DNA of 64,000 nt from Arthrobacter sp. B3I9 (GTDB lineage Bacteria > Actinomycetota > Actinomycetes > Actinomycetales > Micrococcaceae): contig NZ_JAUSYO010000001.1 in NCBI RefSeq assembly GCF_030816935.1, positions 1,550,001 to 1,614,000 of the forward strand, in the 5' to 3' direction. The position numbers and the translations under genes are program-made. A model generated the notes under the pieces. The model was given only the letters and a program-made list of their open reading frames with translations. It searched no databases and was not told where the DNA came from. Of the stretch, positions 57,391-64,000 are shown in pieces. The stretch's first letter is position 1, and each line of letters begins with the position of its first letter.

Positions 57391-58167
57391 TCAGGCGCGT
57401 ACAGCGCGCCAGCTCTGGGTCAGGTAGGGGAGCGCGAGCACTTCCTCCGGGGCATGGCCCAGATGCTCGTGCAAATACCAGCCGAGGTTGGCCAGCACCT
57501 TGGCCCGCGTGGCCTCCCCGGCGGCCAGGTAGTAGCTTCTGGACTTGGCCAGTTCCAGGATGTCGGCCGTGGTCACCGGATCCTCCCACCGGGTCAGATG
57601 GCTCTCAAGGGCGGTGAACTCGGGTCCCAGGGGCGGCCGGAAGTGGGGTTTGTGGACGTCGCCGGCATGCATGATCCTGGACAGGCGATGGACCCACGGG
57701 ACGGAAGTATCCAGCTGGTTCCAGACCAGGCCCAAAACGCCGTGCGGACGGAGGATCCGTGCCGCCTCCGTGCTGGCCCGGAGGGGATCGCACCAGTGCC
57801 AGGCCTGCGCAACCGTCACCAGATCGAAGGCCCCGGAGCGCAGTCCCGTCTCCTCGGCAGTGCCTTCGACGGCGTCCACCTGTGGCAGCGTCCGCCGGAG
57901 CACTTCCAGCATGTCCGCGGAAGGGTCGACGGCGGCCGTATGCAGCCCGCGCTCGACCAGCAGGGAAGTGAACTTCCCGGTGCCGGCCCCGATGTCCGCG
58001 GCGTCTTTTGCCCCGGCGGGGATCAGCCACTCAGCCGACTCGCCGGGGTAGCCCGGCCGGACGCGGTCGTAATGGTCTCCGCCGTCCTGGAAACTCTGCC
58101 CGAGCTCCCGCCGGCGCCCACTGTGCAGCTTGGGGCCACTGTGCAGTTTGGGGCCGCCGCGTGCCAC
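57391..58167 (-). CDS. SAM-dependent methyltransferase, class I
   Basis: A 258-residue methyltransferase with motif I AADIGAGTGKFTSLLVERG, DPSADMLEVL, then the post-motif region AFDLVTVAQAWHWCDPLRA. This resembles ubiquinone/menaquinone-type and small-molecule methyltransferases; the substrate is unknown. The N-terminus carries a tandem duplication of GPKLHS encoded by an 18-base repeat. The GTG start has GGAG upstream. The gene is transcribed towards mntH and lies downstream of the PLP class V gene. Confidence 0.88.
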   Translation of the reverse strand: MARGGPKLHSGPKLHSGRRRELGQSFQDGGDHYDRVRPGYPGESAEWLIPAGAKDAADIGAGTGKFTSLLVERGLHTAAVDPSADMLEVLRRTLPQVDAVEGTAEETGLRSGAFDLVTVAQAWHWCDPLRASTEAARILRPHGVLGLVWNQLDTSVPWVHRLSRIMHAGDVHKPHFRPPLGPEFTALESHLTRWEDPVTTADILELAKSRSYYLAAGEATRAKVLANLGWYLHEHLGHAPEEVLALPYLTQSWRAVRA

Positions 58168-58238
58168 GTGCGATCTCCTTCGGCAGGTCGGCTGGTACCT
58201 TTCGAATTTACCGCATGCGGACCAGCCCGGAGTCCCGC

Positions 58239-59687
58239 CTACTCCACAACCGCACAGGGAGCGGCACCCGCGGTCCCCGGGGTGTTCGGTGCCCAGTGCG
58301 GATAAATGCGGTGGTCATTGGACGGGACCCAGCGGCCCGCATCCACCACGTAGTCCCAGCCGAGGCCGGTCTGCCGCAGCTCCTGGATTCCGGCGAGGAG
58401 CCGCTGCGCATCCTCGAGCCGGGAGCCAAGGCCGAAGCTGGCCCGCAGGGAACCGGAGGGCAGCCCCAGCCGCTTGAGCAACGGGTGCGCGCAGAACCGG
58501 CCGTCGCGCAGGCCGATCCCGTGCTCGGCGGAAAGGTACGCCGCCACCAAACCGGCGTCGTAGCCTTCCACCGAGAAGTTGACGACGCCGATTGTGCCCG
58601 GGCCGGTGTCTTCACGACCGGCTACGGCGCCGCTGTCCGCGAAAATCTGGTGCACGCTCACGCCGTCGATCCGGCGAAGCCCCTCGACGAGGAAGGCGCG
58701 GATGGCGTTCTCGTGGGCGTGCCACTGTGTCTGGTCCAGGGCCGTGATCACCTGGGTGGCCCGCGCCAGGGTGGCAGCGCCAAGCACGTTCGGCGAGCCG
58801 CCCTCGTGCCGTGCCGGGCCGGTGGTCCAGCTGACGGTGTCGAGCCGCGCGTCGCTGACCGCGCCGCCGCCGGCCAGGTGCGGGGTGCCGGCGTCGAGCC
58901 AGTCAGGCCGGCCAACCAACACGCCCGCGCCGAACGGCGCGTAGAGTTTGTGGCCGGAAAAGGCGAGGTAGTCGACGTCGTCCGCGGCGATGTCGATCCG
59001 GCGGTGCGGGGCAAGCTGGGCGGCGTCGACGACGATCCGCGCGCCGTACTCATGGGCCAGGGCGGCCAGCGCGCGGACCGGCAGGATCTCGCCGGTGACG
59101 TTCGAGGCGCCGGTGACCGCCAGCAAGCTGATGCCCCCGCCCGCGAGTTGCCCGCGCAGCGCGTCGAGGGTCTCCGCGATGGTGGGCGCGGCCACGACGC
59201 TGTGGTGCGGCACGGTCTGCCACGGCAGCAGGTTGGCGTGGTGTTCGATGTCGAGGTAGAGCACCTCGCCGGTGTGCCGGCCGTTCTCGACCGGCAGGCA
59301 GCCGGCCAGCAAGTTCAGTGAATCGGTGGTGTTGCGGGTGAAAATGACCGAGTCATCGGCCCGTCCGCGAACGAAGTTCCGGACGATGTTGCGGGCGTTC
59401 TCGTAGACCGAGGTGCTGATCTGTGAGGCATATCCTGCGCCGCGGTGGACGCTGGCGTAGAACGGCAGGATTTCGTTCAGGTAGGCCGACACCACGGACA
59501 GCGCCGGGGCGGACGCGCCGTAGTCGAGGTTGGCGTAGCGGACGTGGCCGCCCTGGATCAGGGGCGCCTGGATTTCGGCTCCGGTCACCGCTGCGAGCGG
59601 CCGGACGGCGACGGCGAATCGGTCATCGCGCGGCGTCTCTGAAGCGGAGCCGAAACCGGGGGTGGCGGGAAAGGTTGCAGTCGTCAT
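58239..59687 (-). CDS. PLP-dependent class V aminotransferase / cysteine desulfurase-like
   Basis: The 482-residue product has the fold-type I class V features: NLDYGASAPALS, FTRNTTDSLNLLAGC, IEHHANLLPWQ, and the PLP lysine in FSGHKLYAPFG near residue 246, then GSPNVLGAATLA. These match SufS/CsdB-like cysteine desulfurases and related enzymes. A SAM-IV riboswitch directly upstream ties it to methionine/cysteine metabolism. Start is the ATG at 59687 with GAGGT upstream; an earlier start would lie in the riboswitch. No IscU/SufU partner is adjacent, so the acceptor of sulfur is unknown. Confidence 0.85.
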   Translation of the reverse strand: MTTATFPATPGFGSASETPRDDRFAVAVRPLAAVTGAEIQAPLIQGGHVRYANLDYGASAPALSVVSAYLNEILPFYASVHRGAGYASQISTSVYENARNIVRNFVRGRADDSVIFTRNTTDSLNLLAGCLPVENGRHTGEVLYLDIEHHANLLPWQTVPHHSVVAAPTIAETLDALRGQLAGGGISLLAVTGASNVTGEILPVRALAALAHEYGARIVVDAAQLAPHRRIDIAADDVDYLAFSGHKLYAPFGAGVLVGRPDWLDAGTPHLAGGGAVSDARLDTVSWTTGPARHEGGSPNVLGAATLARATQVITALDQTQWHAHENAIRAFLVEGLRRIDGVSVHQIFADSGAVAGREDTGPGTIGVVNFSVEGYDAGLVAAYLSAEHGIGLRDGRFCAHPLLKRLGLPSGSLRASFGLGSRLEDAQRLLAGIQELRQTGLGWDYVVDAGRWVPSNDHRIYPHWAPNTPGTAGAAPCAVVE

Positions 59688-59700
59688 GGGACCTCGCTTG

Positions 59701-59726
59701 AAAAGGACCCCCTGCCTCGGGGATCC
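59701..59726 (-). terminator. Riboswitch-controlled intrinsic terminator
   Basis: On the minus strand, an 8-bp stem with one wobble pair (GGATCCCC with GGGGGTCC, loop GAGGCA) is followed by TTTT. It starts within the 3' tail of the SAM-IV aptamer and ends 14 bases before the ATG of the class V gene. Sharing of the GGATCC segment by aptamer and terminator fits SAM-dependent transcription control. Confidence 0.75.
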
Positions 59727-59836
59727 GCGCTTGCCGGGTCCGTTCCGGACCGGCCAGGTCGTCACCCGGGGCACCCCGCCGCGAATGGAGGGTTGCCGGC
59801 CAGCAAACCGGGGTTTAGCGCTGGCACTCGTGACCT
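59721..59836 (-). promoter_or_regulatory. SAM-IV riboswitch
   Basis: Reading the minus strand, the aptamer opens with AGGTCACGAGTGCCAGCG, continues with CCCGGTTTGCTGGCCGGCAA and CCCTCC, then GCGGGGTGCCCCGGGTG and the closing GACCT. It ends with a GGTCCG-GAA-CGGACC hairpin and the conserved GGCAAGCGCGG tail. This is the order and sequence of the SAM-IV class known from actinobacteria. It binds S-adenosylmethionine. A terminator overlaps the 3' end, so high SAM should switch the downstream gene off. Confidence 0.9.
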
Positions 59837-59842
59837 GCTTCG

Positions 59843-59871
59843 AGCGTAGGACATGCCTGCTGCCGCCGAAA
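59843..59871 (-). promoter_or_regulatory. Promoter of the SAM-IV leader
   Basis: TTTCGG (59871-59866), a 17-base spacer and TACGCT (59848-59843) on the minus strand. Transcription should start six or seven bases later, exactly at the first base of the riboswitch (59836). Confidence 0.65.
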
Positions 59872-59921
59872 AGGCGTGCCGGAATATGAAGCGTTTTGTT
59901 ACGGGCGGCTCCGGCTTGCCT

Positions 59922-60734
59922 CTAGAGGAGGTCGTCGAGGCCGGGGTTCAGGCGCTTGAGGACCTCGGAGTGGAGGATGGAGTTGGTGGCGAGGGCGTTG
60001 CCGCCGAACGGCCCGTCCTCTCCCTCGAGGGAGGTGAAGCGGCCGCCGGCTTCCGTGACGATCGGGACGAGGGCGGCCATGTCGTACAGGTTCAGTTCGG
60101 GCTCGCAGGCGATGTCGACGGCGCCCTCCGCCACCAGGCAGTAGGACCAGAAGTCGCCGTAGGCGCGGGTCCGCCAGACTTCCTCGGTCAGTCCGATGAA
60201 CTCGTCAAGGTTTCCGCGTTGCTTCCAGCCGCCCAGGCTCGAGTAGGACAGGGAGGCGTCCGAAAGTTCCGAAACGTTGGAGACTTTCAGCCGCGTCGCG
60301 GACGCGAGGGAGCGGCCGGTGTAGGCGCCGGCACCCTTCGCCGCCCACCAGCGCTTGCCCAGTGCCGGGGCACTGACGACGCCGACCACGGGCTCGCCCT
60401 CGTCCACGAGGGCGATCAGGGTGGCCCAGACGGGGACGCCACGGACAAAGTTTTTGGTCCCGTCGATGGGATCGATGATCCAGCGCCGGGAGCCGTGCCC
60501 GGAGCTGCCGAACTCTTCGCCGAGGACGGCGTCCCGCGGGCGGGAGCGCGACAGCTGGCCCCGGATGGCTTCCTCGGCGGACTTGTCAGCGTCGGTGACC
60601 GGGGTCAGGTCGGGCTTCGTCTCGATCCGAAGGTCGAGCGCCTTGAAGCGGCTCATGGTCTGGGAATCCACGGAATCTGCCAGTACATGGGCGAGGCGCA
60701 GGTCATCGTTGTAGCTTGAAGCGGGTTGACTCAT
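59922..60734 (-). CDS. hisN: Histidinol-phosphatase, inositol monophosphatase family
   Basis: Dephosphorylates histidinol phosphate in histidine synthesis. The 270-residue product has the metal-binding motifs of the IMPase superfamily: [17 protein letters not shown], and the late [14 protein letters not shown]. In actinobacteria, hisN of this family lies next to rsgA and aroA, as here, which favours HisN over a general inositol phosphatase. The start ATG is followed by a short polar tail. It is co-directional with rsgA, 57 bases downstream. Confidence 0.92.
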   Translation of the reverse strand: MSQPASSYNDDLRLAHVLADSVDSQTMSRFKALDLRIETKPDLTPVTDADKSAEEAIRGQLSRSRPRDAVLGEEFGSSGHGSRRWIIDPIDGTKNFVRGVPVWATLIALVDEGEPVVGVVSAPALGKRWWAAKGAGAYTGRSLASATRLKVSNVSELSDASLSYSSLGGWKQRGNLDEFIGLTEEVWRTRAYGDFWSYCLVAEGAVDIACEPELNLYDMAALVPIVTEAGGRFTSLEGEDGPFGGNALATNSILHSEVLKRLNPGLDDLL

Positions 60735-60791
60735 GGTTCCAAACTACCGCCAAAGCAGGCTCCAACGCCGGAAGGCCACGTTCCCGGCCAG

Positions 60792-61907
60792 CTACGAAAC
60801 GGTACCGAGTTCCTTGACGTCCTGCGCTTCCATCCGCGGATCCGTGCCGAGCAGGCGGCGAAGGGAGGCGAGCCGGGCCGGTCCGGAAGGTCCCGCGTGC
60901 CCTGCCGCCACCCAGGCGTCGACGCCGCAGTTGACGGCGCTGGAGTCGTGCTTGCATCCACGCTCGCAGGCGTCCGTACCGGGCTCGAGATCCGGAAAGG
61001 ACCGGAGAATCCGGTCCGGATCCACGTGTGCCAGGCCGAAGGAGCGAATGCCGGGGGTGTCGATAATCCAGCTGCCGGCCGGCGCGTCGTTGACCTTGAG
61101 GGCAAGGGCTGAGGATGAGGTGTGGCGTCCGCGTCCGGTCACGGCGTTGACGCCGCCGGTGGCGCGCTCGGCGCCGGTGAGGGCATTGACCATGGTGGAC
61201 TTTCCGACGCCGGAGTGGCCGAGCATGACGGTGACCTTGCCGTCGAGGTAGCCGCGCAGCTGAGACACCGCGTCCTTGTCCAGCCTGGCCGACAACCCGT
61301 CGTCGGAGCGCGCGTCGATGCCCGAGGCGGCAGAATCCGCCGTCTTGCTGATGATGACCGGGAACTCCAGGTGCCGGTAGTTGGAGAGCAGCTCGGCCGG
61401 GTCCTTGACGTCAGCCTTGGTCACCAGCAGCAGCGGCTCGATGCCGGCGTCGTAGGCCGCCACGAGGGCGCGGTCAATAAAGCCCGTCCGCGGCTCGGGA
61501 TTGGCGGCCGCCACCACAATCACGAGCTGGTGGGCGTTGGCGACGACGGCGCGTTCAATCGGGTCGGTGTCATCGGCGCTGCGCCGCAGCAGTGTCCTGC
61601 GGTCCTGGATCTTCACCAGCCGTGCCAGCGTGTCCGGTTCTCCCGTGACGTCCCCGACGAGCGAGACGAAGTCGCCGGCCACCACCGGGTTGCGGCGCAG
61701 TTCGCGGGCGCGGGCGGCGATGATGGTGCGCTCCGTTCCGGCGCCTTCGTCGACGACGGCGGTGTAGCGGCCCCGGTCAACGGTGATGATGCGCCCGGTG
61801 ACGGCGTCGTCGTGGCTGGGACGGTCTTTGGTCCGGGGCCGGGTGCCCTTCTTGTTGGGCCGGATCCGGACGTCCGATTCGTCCCAGGAATCAGTGCTGC
61901 GGGCCAC
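60792..61907 (-). CDS. rsgA: Ribosome small subunit GTPase RsgA
   Basis: Late 30S subunit maturation GTPase. The 371-residue product has an OB-fold ([18 protein letters not shown]), a circularly permuted GTPase domain with G4 (VTKAD) ahead of G1 (GHSGVGKST near residue 230) and G3 (DTPG), and a C-terminal zinc region with Cys and His ([16 protein letters not shown]). The GTG at 61907 is the start; it overlaps the aroA stop by 17 bases, so the genes are coupled. Longer upstream starts lie inside aroA. Confidence 0.95.
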   Translation of the reverse strand: MARSTDSWDESDVRIRPNKKGTRPRTKDRPSHDDAVTGRIITVDRGRYTAVVDEGAGTERTIIAARARELRRNPVVAGDFVSLVGDVTGEPDTLARLVKIQDRRTLLRRSADDTDPIERAVVANAHQLVIVVAAANPEPRTGFIDRALVAAYDAGIEPLLLVTKADVKDPAELLSNYRHLEFPVIISKTADSAASGIDARSDDGLSARLDKDAVSQLRGYLDGKVTVMLGHSGVGKSTMVNALTGAERATGGVNAVTGRGRHTSSSALALKVNDAPAGSWIIDTPGIRSFGLAHVDPDRILRSFPDLEPGTDACERGCKHDSSAVNCGVDAWVAAGHAGPSGPARLASLRRLLGTDPRMEAQDVKELGTVS

Positions 61908-63333
61908 CGGTGGCGTCCTTCCCGGGAACACCGGGCAGTGCCACGGCAGCCGCGCCAGGCTCGGGGCCGCTTCCCTGGGCGAGCATCGCCTGCCAGAGCT
62001 GCGGGAAGTCCGGCATTGTCTTGGCGGTGGTGGCAATGTCCTCCACCTCGACGCCGGGTACTGCCAGGCCGAGGATGGCACCGGCGGTGGCCATCCGGTG
62101 GTCGGCGTAGCTGTGCACGACGCCGCCGTGCAGCGCGGCAGGGCGGATGATGAGCCCGTCGCTGGTTTCCTCGGCGTCCCCGCCCAGTCGGTTGATCTCG
62201 GCCACGAGTGCGGCCAACCGGTCCGTTTCGTGCCCGCGGAGGTGGGCGATGCCGCTCAGCCGCGAGGGGCCGGTGGCCAAAGCGCACAATGCGGCGACGG
62301 TGGGGGCGAGCTCGCTTGTTTCGTCAAAGTTGCCCCCCTTGACTTCCGGTCCGCCGCTGACGGTCAGCGTGCCGTCCTCCAGGGTGACAGTGGCTCCCAT
62401 GGTGGCCAGGATGCTGCGCCACAGATCACCCACCTGGGTGGTTTCGGCCGGCCAGTTGGGGATGCGCACGGTGCCGCCCGTTGCCAGCGCGGCCGCGAGG
62501 AAAGGCCCCGCGTTCGAAAGGTCCTGTTCGATCCGGCGGTCAAAGGCGCGGATATTGCCGGGGGAGACAACCCAGTGGTTGGGGCGGGAATCATCGACGT
62601 CGACGCCGACAGTCCGCAGCACCGCGACCGTCATGTTGATGTGGTCCAGGCTCGGCACCGGTGTGCCGGGGTGTTCCGCGCTGGCGTGCTCAAGGTGCAG
62701 TCCGTCGGCGAAGCGCGCACCGGCCAGCAACAGGGCCGAGACGAACTGCGAGGAAGCGCTGGCGTCGATGATGAGGTGGCCGCCGCGTACGGTGCCCGTG
62801 CCGTGCACGGCGAAGGGGAGGGAGGACGCCGCGCCGCCGTCGGGCCGCTGGACCTCGACGCCCAAACCGGCCAGCGCCTCGATGATGGTGCCCATCGGCC
62901 GCTTGCGGGCGTGCGGGTCGCCGTCGAACAACGTCTCGCCGTGGCGCAGCGCGGCCACCGGAGGCACAAACCGCATGACGGTGCCCGCGAGCCCGCAGTC
63001 AATGCTGCTTGCCGTTGCCGGCATGTCGGGGCTGATGGGGGTGACCTCGAGGTCCGGGCCGAAGGTCCCGTCGCCGGGCACCTCGGCGATGGTGGCTCCG
63101 AGCTGGCGGAGCGCCTCGATCATCAGCGCGGAGTCCCGGGAATGCAGCGGGGCGCGCAGCCGCGAAGGGCCGTCCGCAAGGGCAGCGAGCACCAGGTACC
63201 TGTTGGTCAGGGACTTTGACCCGGGAACCGTGACTGTCGCGTCGACGGGCCGCACGGCGTGCGGTGCCGGCCAGTGCGGCGCCGCGTCGGCCGGGAGGGG
63301 AGTGCTGGCTGCTGTAGGGGCGGCGCCTGTCAT
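61891..63333 (-). CDS. aroA: 3-phosphoshikimate 1-carboxyvinyltransferase (EPSP synthase)
   Basis: Sixth step of aromatic amino acid synthesis, the glyphosate target. The 480-residue product has [19 protein letters not shown] near the N-terminus, the middle motif GTVMRF, the phosphate-binding [12 protein letters not shown] and the C-terminal [20 protein letters not shown]. The length is slightly above the usual 430 because of an N-terminal Ala/Pro-rich extension. It is followed by rsgA with overlap and preceded by the DoxX-like gene, 7 bases apart. Confidence 0.96.
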   Translation of the reverse strand: MTGAAPTAASTPLPADAAPHWPAPHAVRPVDATVTVPGSKSLTNRYLVLAALADGPSRLRAPLHSRDSALMIEALRQLGATIAEVPGDGTFGPDLEVTPISPDMPATASSIDCGLAGTVMRFVPPVAALRHGETLFDGDPHARKRPMGTIIEALAGLGVEVQRPDGGAASSLPFAVHGTGTVRGGHLIIDASASSQFVSALLLAGARFADGLHLEHASAEHPGTPVPSLDHINMTVAVLRTVGVDVDDSRPNHWVVSPGNIRAFDRRIEQDLSNAGPFLAAALATGGTVRIPNWPAETTQVGDLWRSILATMGATVTLEDGTLTVSGGPEVKGGNFDETSELAPTVAALCALATGPSRLSGIAHLRGHETDRLAALVAEINRLGGDAEETSDGLIIRPAALHGGVVHSYADHRMATAGAILGLAVPGVEVEDIATTAKTMPDFPQLWQAMLAQGSGPEPGAAAVALPGVPGKDATGGPQH

Positions 63334-63340
63334 TGCTCTC

Positions 63341-63889
63341 TTATGCTCCGGCCGTGTGCTCTACGGCCTTGCGGACGGCTTTGTCGGCCATCTTCAGCTG
63401 CTTGCCCGTCGTCTTCCTGACGTCCGAGGCGAGGTGTCCCGCGCTTTTCCGGGCGTCGGCGGCAAGGTGCTCCGCGCGCCAGGCGAGGCCGGGCTTTCCG
63501 TTGGTGTCGACGGCGGCGAGCAGGACGCCGCCGCTCAGGGTGATGTTCTTGAGCAGTTGCTGCCGGCGGGAATCGCGGCCTTCCTTGGTGGACTTGTCGG
63601 CGCTGCGCCACTCGACGTAGCCGTTGAGGGCCGAGATCACTGCCAGCACGGTGGCGGCCAGGCGGGAACCCTTGCCCAGCGCGAGGAGTACCCCTGCGCC
63701 GATCTGCGTGCCGCCGATGAGGCGGGCGAGGGCCTTCTCGTCCGTCTGGAAGGGCAGCGATGCGGCCGCGCGGCGCAGGAGTGGTGACAGCTGTGTCGCA
63801 GTGTCGTCCGCGTTCTTCAGCTTGTCCATGCCTGCGAGGACGAAGCTGGAGGCGAGCATGGGCCGGGCGAGAAAACGGACAAACGACAT
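63341..63889 (-). CDS. DoxX-family membrane protein
   Basis: A 182-residue protein with DoxX-type membrane helices ([58 protein letters not shown]). DoxX proteins are linked to redox and thiol stress in actinobacteria. The C-terminal part is long and basic ([30 protein letters not shown] repeats). The start ATG has AGGAGG upstream. It lies at the head of the minus-strand aroA-rsgA group. The 111 bases to the window edge show no further gene. Confidence 0.85.
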   Translation of the reverse strand: MSFVRFLARPMLASSFVLAGMDKLKNADDTATQLSPLLRRAAASLPFQTDEKALARLIGGTQIGAGVLLALGKGSRLAATVLAVISALNGYVEWRSADKSTKEGRDSRRQQLLKNITLSGGVLLAAVDTNGKPGLAWRAEHLAADARKSAGHLASDVRKTTGKQLKMADKAVRKAVEHTAGA

Positions 63890-64000
63890 GAATATCCTCC
63901 TGGATGGACGAACCGTGGAATCGGAGCGGGCGAACCGGTTCTAGTCTTGCACTTTTGCGGAATATTTGCCTGCTTTGCGGGGTTGGAGAAGACAGGTTCA

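Overview
The window is high-GC actinobacterial chromosome. The best guess is a Micrococcaceae member of the Arthrobacter/Pseudarthrobacter type. Supporting signs are a very large NAD-glutamate dehydrogenase, WhiB1, leaderless promoters (TAnnnT six bases before the start codon), a SAM-IV riboswitch and a tmRNA tag reading AESKRTDFALAA. No phage, insertion sequence, tRNA, rRNA or CRISPR array was seen.

Layout. 1-15 kb: a winged-helix protein cut by the left edge, secA with a perfect 20-bp terminator, a minus-strand pair (LysM membrane protein and Rv3235-type protein), a small leaderless gene, an excisionase-like HTH protein, a SAF/CpaB-like protein overlapping a CpaE-like ATPase, the giant NAD-GDH, a PdtaS-like histidine kinase and whiB1. 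15-20 kb: a small membrane protein and a 1411-residue EssC-like FHA/FtsK ATPase. 20-36.7 kb: a cell-surface glycan locus with glf, a GlfT2-like galactofuranosyltransferase, a Wzm/Wzt exporter, two paralogous polytopic membrane proteins, an orphan siderophore-binding-type lipoprotein, an OafA-type acyltransferase with SGNH domain, two GT2 glycosyltransferases, a DUF2304 protein and a flippase. 37-42 kb: two secreted enzymes, a gametolysin-like metalloprotease and a GH25 lysozyme, which share nearly identical 55-residue LGFP-type repeat arrays.

42-47 kb: a Tad/Flp pilus operon (CpaF, TadB, TadC, small pilin-like protein, TadE, TadE, TadG). 47-53 kb: the conserved block prfB, ftsE, ftsX, M23 peptidase, smpB, ssrA. 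53-58 kb: an SGNH hydrolase, two small lipoprotein genes (one apparently frameshifted), a 44-residue Lys-rich protein, a zinc-ligand protein, a mntH-mntR operon and a methyltransferase. 58-64 kb: a PLP class V enzyme under a SAM-IV riboswitch with terminator, then hisN, rsgA, aroA and a DoxX-like gene on the minus strand.

How it fits together. The 20-42 kb stretch reads as one cell-envelope programme: a galactofuranose-containing polymer is made inside, exported by ABC transporter or flippase and acylated, and nearby wall enzymes carry wall-binding repeats. The pilus genes are split, with CpaB/CpaE-like genes near 6-8 kb and the motor and pseudopilins at 42-47 kb. The most notable signals are the SAM-IV riboswitch and its terminator, the recombining LGFP arrays, the galactan module in a probable non-mycolate organism, and a terminator-like hairpin in the whiB1 leader.
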